Shown: positions 17,067 through 26,421 of the stretch, one piece after another
Numbering within the stretch: the stretch's first letter is position 1
Layout: each line of letters begins with the position of its first letter
Source of the DNA: Oscillospiraceae bacterium
Lineage (GTDB): Bacteria > Bacillota > Clostridia > Oscillospirales > Acutalibacteraceae
Reading direction: 5' to 3'
DNA length: 64,000 nucleotides
NCBI GenBank assembly: GCA_015066175.1
Contig: SVOW01000012.1
Span: 1 to 64,000, forward strand
Notes under the pieces: model-generated
Databases searched by the model: none
Told to the model about the DNA's origin: nothing
The model's input: the letters and a program-made list of their open reading frames with translations, nothing else
Translations under genes and position numbers: made by a program

Positions 17067-17945
17067 TTATTTTTTCTTTTTCATTTCAATCAGGTCGCGA
17101 TAACTGATAAGCTCAATTCCGTTTTCTTTTAAAATTCTGTGTGTTTCAGGGTCATTCATCAGTTTGTATTCCCATACCCTATCCTGCCATGAGCCTACAA
17201 TGCTTTTTAACTCATCTGTTTCTTTTGCAGGATGAACAAAGGTTTCTGTAACTCCGTCAGGTAAATCTGTCCAGATTTTCAGAATTGTTTCGCGGTAATG
17301 CTCATATCCGTTTGAACGCAGGTCTTTTGTCCAATCGGGGAAAAGAAGATAATCAGGAAGAATAACCTTATATCTTTTTGCCCACATACGAGAAATCAGG
17401 GTTGATGCCCAATAAAGAGGATATGGTGTGCCTGCAGGGCAGATGCGTTTATCGTGAGAAGTGTACATTCTGTAAGCATATCCCAATTCTCCGCACACGC
17501 GAAGCGACATTTTCAGCAGACTGAATCTGCCTGTGTAATGTCCGTAAAGTGAGCCCATATGATTATCAAGATGTGAAGGAGTGAAGCCGTTATCTGTTGC
17601 AAATTTAACCTGTGCGCGGATTTCATTTTCAAGCTCTTTTATATCAGCATTCTTTTCAACTTCTGTGCTTGAACGCCACATATAACCCTCGTCATTCACG
17701 AGAGTTTTACCGCCTGACAAAGGTTTCCAGCGGTAACTATCCCATTCATTTGTCATAGTAAGATGAACACCTATTGCAAATTCGGGATGCTCTTTTCCGA
17801 ATTCCATTGCATCGCGTGCTGCAGGACAAGGCATCATAATAGTTGAAGATTTAATTCTGCCGTTCAGAAAAAGTTCCTGCACCGCTTCGTTTGCAGATTT
17901 GCAAAGACCATAGTCGTCTGCGTTGATAATAAGATATTTAGCCAT
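17067..17945 (-). CDS. ChbG/YdjC-family carbohydrate deacetylase
   Basis: A 292-residue protein of the YdjC/ChbG family, which removes N-acetyl groups from chito-oligosaccharides or related sugars with a divalent metal. Visible active-site boxes are NADDYG (8-13), GVHLT with H61, and HLDNHM (125-130). A ribosome site AAAGGAGG precedes the ATG. It follows the GH29-like gene by 36 bases and shares its terminator, so the pair probably processes one glycan. Confidence 0.9.
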   Translation of the reverse strand: MAKYLIINADDYGLCKSANEAVQELFLNGRIKSSTIMMPCPAARDAMEFGKEHPEFAIGVHLTMTNEWDSYRWKPLSGGKTLVNDEGYMWRSSTEVEKNADIKELENEIRAQVKFATDNGFTPSHLDNHMGSLYGHYTGRFSLLKMSLRVCGELGYAYRMYTSHDKRICPAGTPYPLYWASTLISRMWAKRYKVILPDYLLFPDWTKDLRSNGYEHYRETILKIWTDLPDGVTETFVHPAKETDELKSIVGSWQDRVWEYKLMNDPETHRILKENGIELISYRDLIEMKKKK

Positions 17946-17981
17946 TAAAATTCCTCCTTTATTAATCCTTTGCTATTTTAA

Positions 17982-19391
17982 TTATGCTGAATATATCTCG
18001 AGATGTTTAAGTGTTGCAAAATCTCTTGTTTTTTCAATTACAATTTTAACTGCACTTGTTACCATAGGTTTTTTAGGCAAAATCAGTTTTTTGTAGCCCA
18101 CTACTGTGTGAGTTTCGGCTTTTTTGAATTTTCTGCCCTCAAGAGTGTATACCGAAAACTGTTCAATCTGCTGACCTGTGGCAATATTTTCGCCGAGAGA
18201 AATCATCTTGATTATTTTTTCTTCGCCAAAATTCACAGTGATTTCTATGGGCGAAGATGTTTTGCCTGAATCAAAATAAGTTTCATCGTCTTTTTTCAGG
18301 TTATCAACTGTATTTCCGCCACAGTTTGCAGTGACTTCTGAATTTTTAACCAAAGGTCTGCGTGTGAGCATTCCCATATCGATGCCGAAACTTTCAAGAG
18401 TAAGCTTTTCCGATTCGTGCACCTGACCTCGTTGGTCTATGGGCACACCCAATTCAAGAGATGCATTTGCACCTACAGTTGAAAAATATAACTTTTTCAT
18501 ATTCTGAAGAAACATGGAAACTTCATCTTCATCGCGGAGATAAAACCAGTTACCACGCATTGAATAATCAACCACAACAGGCTGCCAGCAGAGAGAATTT
18601 GCTTTTTTAAGTGCTTTTCTGCTGCCTAAATCAAGCTGCATCTGCCCTGCACCATCAGGAGCACGGTATGTATTTTCTTTTGAAGAATCAATTTTAACAA
18701 TTTTCTGCAAATCGTTTACAGGCTCAATTACATTCCATTCTTCAGGACGGCACACGGCTTTATTATTACCTAAATGCCTTACATCAGGGCCATTTACTAT
18801 GGCAGCATCAGGCTGCAGAGTACGGATTAAACTGATGTATCTTTCCATATCATAATCGTGCTGTTTTTCACCTTCAAGGTCAAATTTAACTTCGTAAATT
18901 TTGCCGTATTCAGTTAAAAGTTCAGTAAGCTGATTGCAGATTAAATCATCTAAATCCTTGCCTTTTTTGTCAGTATTTCGGTCGCATAAAGAAAACTGAA
19001 AACCGACTTTCAGACCTTGTTCACAGCAGGCTTCTGCAAATTCGCGGAAAATATCGCCTGAGCCGTCTTTATAAGGTGAAAATGCAACTGTGTAAGAAGT
19101 AGTTTTACTCCTCCACATACAGAAACCATCGTGATGCTTTACTGTGAGAATTGCACCTTTCATTCCTGCACTTTTAAATGTAGAAATCCAACCGGGAATA
19201 TCAATTGACGTGGGATAAAATGCGTTTGCTTCAGTTCTTCCGTTACCCTCCTGCCTTGACACAAAAGTGTTCAATCCGAAATAAACAAGGGCTGCAAACT
19301 CTGTTTCCTGCCAGAGAATCTGCCTCTTTTCAGGAACAACCATATTAAATTTTTCCACTGAATTATTTTTCTTGTTAAACAATCTGCTCAT
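17982..19391 (-). CDS. GH29-like alpha-L-fucosidase homologue, acid/base residue apparently replaced
   Basis: A 469-residue protein with an N-terminal (beta/alpha)8 domain (KHHDGFCMW at 85-93, DGSGDIFREFAEACCEQGLKVG in two adjoining parts) and a C-terminal discoidin-like beta-sandwich (about 330-469). The likely nucleophile is D171 in YEVKFDLEG, at the place of the family's WFDGA. In many GH29 enzymes the next strand ends in GPD(V/I)RWVGNE, whose glutamate serves as acid/base; here it reads GPDVRHLGNN, giving N210. The enzyme may be inactive, use another acid, or have altered specificity. No signal peptide, so it is cytoplasmic. The family assignment is firm; fucosidase activity is not. Confidence 0.82.
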   Translation of the reverse strand: MSRLFNKKNNSVEKFNMVVPEKRQILWQETEFAALVYFGLNTFVSRQEGNGRTEANAFYPTSIDIPGWISTFKSAGMKGAILTVKHHDGFCMWRSKTTSYTVAFSPYKDGSGDIFREFAEACCEQGLKVGFQFSLCDRNTDKKGKDLDDLICNQLTELLTEYGKIYEVKFDLEGEKQHDYDMERYISLIRTLQPDAAIVNGPDVRHLGNNKAVCRPEEWNVIEPVNDLQKIVKIDSSKENTYRAPDGAGQMQLDLGSRKALKKANSLCWQPVVVDYSMRGNWFYLRDEDEVSMFLQNMKKLYFSTVGANASLELGVPIDQRGQVHESEKLTLESFGIDMGMLTRRPLVKNSEVTANCGGNTVDNLKKDDETYFDSGKTSSPIEITVNFGEEKIIKMISLGENIATGQQIEQFSVYTLEGRKFKKAETHTVVGYKKLILPKKPMVTSAVKIVIEKTRDFATLKHLEIYSA

Positions 19392-19459
19392 TACCTTTCA
19401 GATAGGTTGATATTTATTTCATTATATCAGTTCGGAATGAATTTTACAATAAATAAATC

Positions 19460-19488
19460 TTTAATTTTGAAAATATATATGATATAAT
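19460..19488 (+). promoter_or_regulatory. Promoter of the HAD gene
   Basis: Extended -10 TGATATAAT (TATAAT at 19483-19488) with a weak -35 TTTAAT 17 bases upstream (19460-19465). It lies about 30 bases before the HAD start codon. Confidence 0.5.
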
Positions 19489-19517
19489 TTGTATATTAAA
19501 TTTCAGCGAGGTGCACA

Positions 19518-20159
19518 ATGGAAAATTTTAAAGGTGCAATTTTCGACCTTGACGGAACACTTCTTGATTCAATGGGTTTGTGGCACAAGGTTGACGTTGC
19601 GTTTTTTGAAAACAGAAATATGGAAGTGCCCGAAGGATATATTCAGGCAATTTCACCTTTAGGAACACACAAGGCCGCTATATATACAAAAGAAACATAT
19701 AATATAAAAGAAAGCGTTGAAGAAATAATTGCCGAATGGGGCGAAATTGCAAAAAACGAATATTCAACTCACGTTAAATTAAAAAGCGGTGCAAAAGAAT
19801 ATCTGCTCAAGCTCAAAGAACAAGGCGTTTCCCTTTCAGTTGCAACGGCGTCTGACAAGGAATTATTTGAAAACTGCCTGAAAAAATATGAGATTTTTGA
19901 TTTATTTGACTTTTTTGTAACTGTCAACGAAATCGGAAAAGGAAAATCAAGCCCTGATATTTACCTTACCGCTGCTGAAAAAATGAATGTTTCGCCAAAT
20001 GAGTGTGCTGTGTTTGAAGACATTTTAACTGCACTGAAAACTGCGAAAAATGCAGGATTTTATTGTGTAGGCGTGTTTGATGAAAGTTCATCAAAGGATA
20101 CGGAAGAAATAAAAAAACTTGCTGATACATTTATTTATAATTTTAACGAAATGGAATAA
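19518..20159 (+). CDS. HAD-family phosphatase (beta-phosphoglucomutase-like)
   Basis: A 213-residue HAD hydrolase. Motif I is FDLDGTLLDS near residue 10, motif II is the VATAS strand, the lysine is in GKGKSSPDIY, and the acidic motif is VFEDILTALKTA. The cap is the helical type of the beta-phosphoglucomutase group. It dephosphorylates or isomerises a small sugar phosphate; the substrate cannot be read. The GCGAGGTGCAC stretch upstream gives a ribosome site. Probably co-transcribed with the small peptide gene at 20231. Confidence 0.9.
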   Translation: MENFKGAIFDLDGTLLDSMGLWHKVDVAFFENRNMEVPEGYIQAISPLGTHKAAIYTKETYNIKESVEEIIAEWGEIAKNEYSTHVKLKSGAKEYLLKLKEQGVSLSVATASDKELFENCLKKYEIFDLFDFFVTVNEIGKGKSSPDIYLTAAEKMNVSPNECAVFEDILTALKTAKNAGFYCVGVFDESSSKDTEEIKKLADTFIYNFNEME

Positions 20160-20230
20160 AACTCTGCTTTCTGCGCAGAATAGATACGGGAACAAAATCC
20201 CTAATTTTGTGCATAAAAGGAGTTTCAGAA

Positions 20231-20356
20231 ATGAACGAAAAAAACAATCGTAACCAGCAGAACAACAACCAGAAGAACGACCAGAACCAGAAAAACGATC
20301 AGAACAAAAAGCAGAGAAACGACCAGAACAAGAAAGACAACCGTTCTGATTACTAA
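20231..20356 (+). CDS. 41-residue N/Q/K/D-rich peptide
   Basis: A short ORF with an AAAGGAG site eight bases before its ATG and a strong terminator five bases after its stop. It encodes 41 residues made almost only of Asn, Gln, Lys, Asp and Arg in repeats such as NDQNQKNDQNKK, with no hydrophobic core, signal peptide or membrane helix. It must be disordered and very soluble. Similar low-complexity hydrophilic peptides occur in spore-forming Clostridia, but I cannot place it in a family. It may be a spore-core or RNA-associated peptide. Ribosome site plus terminator support that it is real. Confidence 0.65.
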   Translation: MNEKNNRNQQNNNQKNDQNQKNDQNKKQRNDQNKKDNRSDY

Positions 20357-20360
20357 GCAA

Positions 20361-20391
20361 AAAGCCTTACGTCACAAAAACGTAAGGCTTT
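20361..20391. terminator. Bidirectional terminator
   Basis: An 11-bp stem AAAGCCTTACG/CGTAAGGCTTT with a nine-base loop, followed by T on the plus strand. It separates the small peptide gene from the converging NodB-like gene. Confidence 0.85.
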
Positions 20392-20396
20392 TTTTA

Positions 20397-21923
20397 TTAT
20401 ACTGAAAACTCTGCTTCAATTCTGCATTTTTCAGACCTGATTGTTTTATTATCGACAAAAACTCCATCAAGAAGTTTCACACAATAATCTGAACTATTGT
20501 AAGAAAGTTTTATTTCTTTTTCGTTTACATTTTTCACTTGCGGAAGATGTCCGCCGTCTTTGCCGATTCTGTTTTCGAAAGTAAAATCTTTATCGCTTTC
20601 AATTTTTATATTATTTTCGGAAAGTGTGATTTTTACGTTTCCGTAAGTAATCAGAGCTGTGTTTTCATCAATTTCTTCAAACACCATTTCATCGTGCTTT
20701 GCATTATCGCTATCAAAATATATACCTGCAAGCACTCCGTTTCCGCTGAATCTGTTGCCGTCCGCTACAGGAAGTGTTTCATAATAAGCCTCATTGCGGG
20801 CGCAAACCTCATTTTCATACGGGTCAGGGAAATTCTCATTGAAAATATGCAAATCGCGTATACGGAATTTTCCGTTATCGCCATAAAGGTTTATTCGATA
20901 AAAACGTGAAGAATACCATACTGAATTTTTGTTTCCGTCATCGTAAGCGGTGTGTGCAGTAATTGCAGATGCGGGAGTTATTTTATACTTTTCTTTATAC
21001 CATCTGCCTGTATCACCAAGAGGTTCAACTTCTATTCTTCCCTCTTTCTGCAATCTCTCAAAAAGCGGAAATTGGTATTCAAGGCCGTCTTTCATACTGT
21101 CCCAGCCGAAACTGTTTTCCTGACCTGCCTGTGCATAGCCGAAAGTAAGACATTCACCATTGAAATTTTCTTTCATATACCAATCTACCCATTCAGGAAG
21201 CCCGCCTCCTGCAACCTCATAAACAGGTTCAAGGGAAATAACCCCCTGATTTTTCTGCTCAGATGAATCCACATTTATACCTGAATCAAACTGATACACC
21301 TGGTCACTGCCAAGCATTCTGAAAAGAGGAACGTCAAGCTGATTTTCTGCCGTTTGTGCAGGCATAAAAACATTGTTTATGCTCGGATAATAACCTTGTC
21401 CGTAATAACCTCCCCAAAGAGTATATCCGTCTGTTCCGTATTGATCTTTGCAGTTGCAGACAGCATCAAGACCGTATTTATTATGAGCATATCTTACCGT
21501 GTGTGAGTCAAAAAACCACGAGCCGAAAACGCGGGGATAATATCCCATAATCTCTTTGAAGTCTTCAAACAGAACATCAATGAGTTTTTCTCGTTCTTCT
21601 TTTGTATAACCGACAGAAAAGCCGCAATGAGCGTGCCAATCCCACGGAAATCTTCCACGCCACTCAATGCCCGCTTTTTCCGCCATTGGCTGAACAATCT
21701 CGTGCCATACGCCGATTTCAAACTGTTCAGAGTTGAGTTCTTTTAAAAGTTCACTGTATTCAGGCATAATCAAGGCATCGTACTGCAGAAGAAAAGTGCC
21801 TCTTAAATTATGCTTCTTCATCAGCCTTATCTGTTCAGTAACAGGTTTCATAAGGTCAACTTTTTCACGAGGTTCAACTGCGCGGATAAAGTTTACAATG
21901 TTGATAATTTGTCTTTTCTTCAT
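20397..21923 (-). CDS. NodB-like polysaccharide deacetylase-fold protein
   Basis: A protein of about 508 residues. The first 250 residues look like a (beta/alpha) barrel of the polysaccharide deacetylase type (INIVNFIRAVEP, GTFLLQYDAL, FEIGVWHEIVQ, PRVFGSWFFDSH). The second half is predicted beta-rich and not recognised. The classical NodB metal triad is not clearly conserved, so it may be a related glycoside-processing or binding protein. The ATG at 21923 is chosen because a TAGGTGA site precedes it and the longer frame would read through the ileS terminator. No signal peptide. Confidence 0.65.
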   Translation of the reverse strand: MKKRQIINIVNFIRAVEPREKVDLMKPVTEQIRLMKKHNLRGTFLLQYDALIMPEYSELLKELNSEQFEIGVWHEIVQPMAEKAGIEWRGRFPWDWHAHCGFSVGYTKEEREKLIDVLFEDFKEIMGYYPRVFGSWFFDSHTVRYAHNKYGLDAVCNCKDQYGTDGYTLWGGYYGQGYYPSINNVFMPAQTAENQLDVPLFRMLGSDQVYQFDSGINVDSSEQKNQGVISLEPVYEVAGGGLPEWVDWYMKENFNGECLTFGYAQAGQENSFGWDSMKDGLEYQFPLFERLQKEGRIEVEPLGDTGRWYKEKYKITPASAITAHTAYDDGNKNSVWYSSRFYRINLYGDNGKFRIRDLHIFNENFPDPYENEVCARNEAYYETLPVADGNRFSGNGVLAGIYFDSDNAKHDEMVFEEIDENTALITYGNVKITLSENNIKIESDKDFTFENRIGKDGGHLPQVKNVNEKEIKLSYNSSDYCVKLLDGVFVDNKTIRSEKCRIEAEFSV

Positions 21924-21940
21924 TTTATCACCTACAAAAA

Positions 21941-21966
21941 AATGCCGACAGAAAACTGTCGGCATT
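21941..21966 (-). terminator. Terminator of ileS
   Basis: A perfect 11-bp stem AATGCCGACAG/CTGTCGGCATT with a four-A loop, followed on the minus strand by a T-run. Located 10 bases after the ileS stop codon. Confidence 0.88.
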
Positions 21967-21975
21967 CAGTAATAA

Positions 21976-24900
21976 TTACATTTTCTTAACGCCGAATGTT
22001 ACTTTTTCGCCGTTGATATCCCATTCTGCAGTGTGTCCGTCTGTTGAACCGATCACAAACTCATCTGCAAGAACGTCTGTCATAATTTCTTCTTTATTCT
22101 TTGCAAAAATATCTGCAAGTTTTTCGTTACCGTCGATGTAAACTGTAATATGGTCAGGCACATCGAAGTCAGCATCTTTTCTCATTGTCTGGATTTTTGA
22201 TACCATTTCACGAACAAAGCCTTCTTCAATAAGTTCAGGTGTAAGAGTTGTATCAATAGCAACTGTAACACCGCCTTCTGCAAGTGAGAAGAAGCCTGTT
22301 TTCTGTGTTGCTTCAATAAGAAGATCTGATTCTTCAAGGTCGATAACCATATCACCAAGGTCAAGTTTAAGAACACCTGTAGTGTCAAGTTCTTTCTTTG
22401 CAGCACTGCCGTCGATTTCAGCAAGTTTTGTTCTGATATCGTTAAGGCGTTTGCCGTATTTCGGGCCGAGAGTTTTCATCTGCGGTTTGAAGTTGTAAGA
22501 AAGCATACCATCAACATCGTCGATGAATGAAACTTCTTTGATGTTAAGCTCATCTTCGATAATTGTCTTGTAGAAATCGTTAAGTTCTCTTTCGCCTTTT
22601 ACGAACATTTTGCCGAGAGGCTGACGGTTTTTGATGTTTGAACCGTTTCTTGCTGCACGGCCGAGAGTAACAATTTTAAGAACTTCATCCATATTTTCTT
22701 CAAGCTCTTTATCGATGAGTGTTTCATCTACTTCAGGGAATGAGCAAAGGTGGATACTTTCTTCTGCATTTTCGTCAACTGAGCGTACAAGGTTCTGATA
22801 AATTTCTTCTGTAATAAAGGGAACCATAGGTGCTGCAGTTTTTGCTGTTGTAACAAGTGCTGTATAGAGAGTCATATACGCATTGATCTTATCCTGAGTC
22901 ATTTCCTGTGCCCAGTAACGTTCACGTCCGCGGCGGACATACCAGTTACTCATTTCATCAACAAAACTCTGGAGTGCTTTTGCTGCTTCAGGAATTTTGT
23001 AGTTTTTGAGGCAATCGTCAACGTCTTTAACCATTGAGTTAAGACGTGAAAGAAGCCATTTATCCATAACTGAAAGTTTATCAACTTCAAGTGAATACTT
23101 TGTGGGGTCGAATGAGTCAATATCTGCATAGAGAACATAGAAAGCATATGTGTTCCACAATGTACCCATAAACTTACGCTGACCTTCTGTTACTGCCTTT
23201 GCGTGGAAACGGTTGGGAAGCCAGGGAGCAGAGTTAGTGTAGAAATACCAACGGATAGCGTCTGCGCCGTGTGCTTCAAGAGCATCAAAGGGGTCTACTG
23301 CGTTGCCTTTTGATTTAGACATCTTCTGACCGTTTTCGTCCTGAACGTGGCCGAGAACGATAACGTTCTTGAAAGGTGCTTTGTTGAAGATAAGAGTTGA
23401 AATTGCAAGAAGTGAATAGAACCAACCTCTTGTCTGGTCAACTGCTTCTGAAATGAAGTCAGCAGGGAACTGTGCTTCGAACAATTCTTTGTTTTCAAAG
23501 GGATAGTGATGCTGTGCAAAGGGCATTGCACCTGAGTCAAACCAGCAGTCAATAACTTCGGGAACACGTGTCATATTCTTTCCGCAAACAGGACATTTTA
23601 CATTAACTTCATCGATGTAAGGTCTGTGAAGTTCAATATCATCAGGGCAGTTATCAGACATTGATTTAAGTTCTTCGATACTGCCGATTGAGTGTCTGTG
23701 TCCGCATTCACATTCCCAGATATTAAGAGGAGTACCCCAATAACGGTTACGGCTGATGCCCCAGTCCTGAACGTTTTCAAGCCAGTCGCCAAATCTGCCT
23801 TTACCGATGCTTTCGGGAATCCAGTTGATTGTGTTGTTGTTTTTAATAAGGTCATCACGGACTTCTGTCATTCTGATGAACCATGATTCTCTTGCATAAT
23901 AGATGAGAGGAGTGTCACATCTCCAGCAGTGAGGATAGCTATGTTCAAATTTAGGTGCGTCAAAGAGAAGTCCTCTCTTATCAAGGTCGATAAGCACTTC
24001 CTTGTCTGCATCCTTACAGAACATACCTGCAAAGGGAGTTTCCTCTGTCATATTACCCTTACTGTCAACAAGCTGAACAAAGGGAAGGTCATATTTTCTG
24101 CCCACGTTTGCGTCGTCTTCACCGAAAGCAGGAGCAATATGAACAATACCTGTACCGTCTGTAAGTGTAACATAACTGTCGCATGTTACGAAATAAGCCT
24201 TTTTGTGCTGTTTTTCGATGATTTCGCCACAGCAGTCAAACAAGGGTTCGTATTCTTTATATTCAAGGTCTTTACCTACGTAAGTTTCAATAACTTCGTA
24301 GGGTGCAGTTGCCTTTTCACCGCCGAGAATTTTTTCGCAGAGTGCTTCTGCAAGGATATAAGTGTATCCGTCTGCAGTTTTAACTTTAACGTAATTTTCT
24401 ACGGGGTTTACGCAAAGTGCAAGGTTTGAGGGCAGAGTCCAGGGAGTTGTTGTCCATGCAAGGAAGAAAGCGTCTTCGCCTTTGATTTTGAATCTTGCAA
24501 TGGCTGAGCGTTCTTTAACGTCCTTGTAGCCCTGTGCAACTTCGTGTGATGAAAGAGGAGTTCCGCAACGGGGGCAATAGGGAACAATTTTGAAGCCTTT
24601 GTAAAGAAGACCTTTATCAAAAATCTGTTTGAGTGCCCACCATTCAGACTCAATAAATTCATTATGATATGTTACATAAGGGTCGTCCATATCAGCCCAA
24701 AAGCCGACAGTTGATGAGAAATCTTCCCACATTCCCTTATATTTCCACACGCTTTCCTTACATTTGTCAATGAAAGGAGCAATGCCATATTCTTCAATCT
24801 GCTCTTTACCGTCAAGACCTAAAAATTTTTCAACTTCAAGTTCAACGGGAAGACCATGAGTATCCCAACCCGCTTTTCTCGGCACCTGATAGCCTTTCAT

Positions 24901-25113
24901 TGTGCGGTAACGGGGAATCATATCTTTAATAACACGTGTTAAAACGTGGCCGATGTGAGGCTTGCCGTTAGCAGTGGGAGGACCATCGTAGAAAACGTAA
25001 GGTTCACCCTGACGTGCTGATGATTTTTCAAAGATTTTGTTTTCTTTCCAAAATTTCTCAACTTCTTTTTCACGCTCAACGAAGCCGAGGTTAGCAGGAA
25101 CTTTCTTGTACAT
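21976..25113 (-). CDS. ileS: Isoleucyl-tRNA synthetase
   Basis: About 1045 residues. The HIGH box is KPHIGH (51-56) and the KMSKS box is GQKMSKSKGN, with the large CP1 editing domain between them and cysteine pairs CPRCG and CPVCG. Length and the GPPTANGKPHIGHVLTR signature fit the long, eukaryote-like (type 2) IleS found in many Clostridia. That type is generally less sensitive to mupirocin; this is family knowledge, not shown here. The ATG at 25113 has GAAAGGAAG upstream. No T-box leader precedes it; the gene has a close sigma-A promoter instead. Confidence 0.97.
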   Translation of the reverse strand: MYKKVPANLGFVEREKEVEKFWKENKIFEKSSARQGEPYVFYDGPPTANGKPHIGHVLTRVIKDMIPRYRTMKGYQVPRKAGWDTHGLPVELEVEKFLGLDGKEQIEEYGIAPFIDKCKESVWKYKGMWEDFSSTVGFWADMDDPYVTYHNEFIESEWWALKQIFDKGLLYKGFKIVPYCPRCGTPLSSHEVAQGYKDVKERSAIARFKIKGEDAFFLAWTTTPWTLPSNLALCVNPVENYVKVKTADGYTYILAEALCEKILGGEKATAPYEVIETYVGKDLEYKEYEPLFDCCGEIIEKQHKKAYFVTCDSYVTLTDGTGIVHIAPAFGEDDANVGRKYDLPFVQLVDSKGNMTEETPFAGMFCKDADKEVLIDLDKRGLLFDAPKFEHSYPHCWRCDTPLIYYARESWFIRMTEVRDDLIKNNNTINWIPESIGKGRFGDWLENVQDWGISRNRYWGTPLNIWECECGHRHSIGSIEELKSMSDNCPDDIELHRPYIDEVNVKCPVCGKNMTRVPEVIDCWFDSGAMPFAQHHYPFENKELFEAQFPADFISEAVDQTRGWFYSLLAISTLIFNKAPFKNVIVLGHVQDENGQKMSKSKGNAVDPFDALEAHGADAIRWYFYTNSAPWLPNRFHAKAVTEGQRKFMGTLWNTYAFYVLYADIDSFDPTKYSLEVDKLSVMDKWLLSRLNSMVKDVDDCLKNYKIPEAAKALQSFVDEMSNWYVRRGRERYWAQEMTQDKINAYMTLYTALVTTAKTAAPMVPFITEEIYQNLVRSVDENAEESIHLCSFPEVDETLIDKELEENMDEVLKIVTLGRAARNGSNIKNRQPLGKMFVKGERELNDFYKTIIEDELNIKEVSFIDDVDGMLSYNFKPQMKTLGPKYGKRLNDIRTKLAEIDGSAAKKELDTTGVLKLDLGDMVIDLEESDLLIEATQKTGFFSLAEGGVTVAIDTTLTPELIEEGFVREMVSKIQTMRKDADFDVPDHITVYIDGNEKLADIFAKNKEEIMTDVLADEFVIGSTDGHTAEWDINGEKVTFGVKKM

Positions 25114-25150
25114 TTTTATCTTCCTTTCAAAAAGCAAAGAATATCAATAT

Positions 25151-25179
25151 ATATTACCATAATAAAGGCAAAAAGTCAA
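25151..25179 (-). promoter_or_regulatory. Sigma-A promoter of ileS
   Basis: Minus strand: -35 TTGACT (25174-25179), 17-base spacer, -10 TAATAT (25151-25156) with an upstream TG. The -35 overlaps the stop codon of the preceding alpha/beta hydrolase gene. Confidence 0.7.
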
Positions 25180-26375
25180 TTAAACTGCTTAAAGTTTTCA
25201 TCATCATAAACTGATTTGATGTCGTCATTTTTCAGAAGCAGTCCGCACAATTTAAGAAGATGTTCTGTTTTTGCAGCACCCTCGTGCTCCATACCTTTAT
25301 AGAGCCACACGCGGTCCTTGATTGCACTTGTTGAAATGTCAACTTCCTTTTCAAGGTCAGGGCAGGTTGCACCCATTGTGCAGGATGCTGTGTCAACAAT
25401 ACCGTCGGAATGTCTGTTATCGAGCCTGAAAACTTTTTCCATGGGAAGACCGTATCCGCAGAGAGAGAAAAACTCAACTCCCTTTTGCCGATTTTTCTCA
25501 ATAAATGCAGGGAAATCGTTTCTGACCGCAAAATTTCCGTCACAGATTTTTCTAAGCTTTTCGCTCATTTTATGCTCTGATAAAAGCCTTTCGTATTCTT
25601 CGTGGGGCACTGCACCCCAGCCCACAGATGTGCGGTAAATCACCACATCACGGAGTGCTCTGAAAATGCTGTCAATTATATTTTTACGCGTTTGTTCAGT
25701 TAAAAGTGAAGTAAGTTTTGCAAGCTCTTTAGGAATAATATCTTCTTCGTATTTTGAAAAATCCCCTTCAATAAGACCGAGCACAAGGCTTGAGCCATCG
25801 TAAGCCGGCACAACACCTACAACTCTGTTTATGTTGTTTTTATCTGCATATCTGTTAAGGTATGCAGTTGAAATTGTACCGCCAAGGCTTACAGGCACAA
25901 GGTTTACTTTGTCAACATTTCTTTTTTTCATTACGTTATCAATATACTCATCGAGCTCACTGATAACCTGCTCTATGTTGCCGAAAGAATTATATGTGAA
26001 AAAGTAGAAATTTTCTTCGCCGATTTCAGTTGCAATTTTATCAACGGGAAGCATACGTTTTATGTATTTTCTTTCTTCTTGTGTACTTTCCCTGAAACTT
26101 TCAGGGAAACGCTCAACCTTGAGCTTATGCACTTCGTTGCCGTCTTCGTCAAGGCGTAAACCCTCAATCTGCCTTGAAAATTCATTGTAAACAGCTTTTG
26201 AAAGACCGCTGTCTTTTCTTGAAATAACAGACAGAATAAAGGGAAAAACTATTTTTTTTACAAGTGCTTTTGCATCAAAATCAATAGGCCATACACGCTT
26301 ATTGTTTTCTGTGTTGATAACCCTTGACTGTCCTACCCCTGCGATTGCTATTGCAGGATAAATTTTTTCACTCAT
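25176..26375 (-). CDS. Alpha/beta-hydrolase-fold protein
   Basis: A 399-residue protein with features of a lipase-like alpha/beta hydrolase. The nucleophile elbow is PVSLGGT near residue 163, an acidic residue follows in HSDGIVDT, and a C-terminal histidine lies in MEHEGAAKTEH. Residues 1-20 (IYPAIAIAGVGQS) fit the first strand of such folds. No signal peptide or membrane helix. It starts after the mgtE terminator with an AAAGAGG site. I do not recognise the exact family; substrate unknown. Confidence 0.65.
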   Translation of the reverse strand: MSEKIYPAIAIAGVGQSRVINTENNKRVWPIDFDAKALVKKIVFPFILSVISRKDSGLSKAVYNEFSRQIEGLRLDEDGNEVHKLKVERFPESFRESTQEERKYIKRMLPVDKIATEIGEENFYFFTYNSFGNIEQVISELDEYIDNVMKKRNVDKVNLVPVSLGGTISTAYLNRYADKNNINRVVGVVPAYDGSSLVLGLIEGDFSKYEEDIIPKELAKLTSLLTEQTRKNIIDSIFRALRDVVIYRTSVGWGAVPHEEYERLLSEHKMSEKLRKICDGNFAVRNDFPAFIEKNRQKGVEFFSLCGYGLPMEKVFRLDNRHSDGIVDTASCTMGATCPDLEKEVDISTSAIKDRVWLYKGMEHEGAAKTEHLLKLCGLLLKNDDIKSVYDDENFKQFN

Positions 26376-26391
26376 ATAATCCTCTTTCTGA

Positions 26392-26419
26392 AAAAGGGCT
26401 GTAATAATACAGCCCTTTT
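26392..26419 (-). terminator. Terminator of mgtE
   Basis: A perfect 12-bp stem AAAAGGGCTGTA/TACAGCCCTTTT with a four-base loop. It begins two bases after the mgtE stop codon on the minus strand. Confidence 0.88.
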
Positions 26420-26421
26420 CT

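Noticed and set aside
25114-25175. T-box leader for ileS
   Set aside because: Only about 60 bases separate ileS from the preceding gene and no T-box sequence is present.
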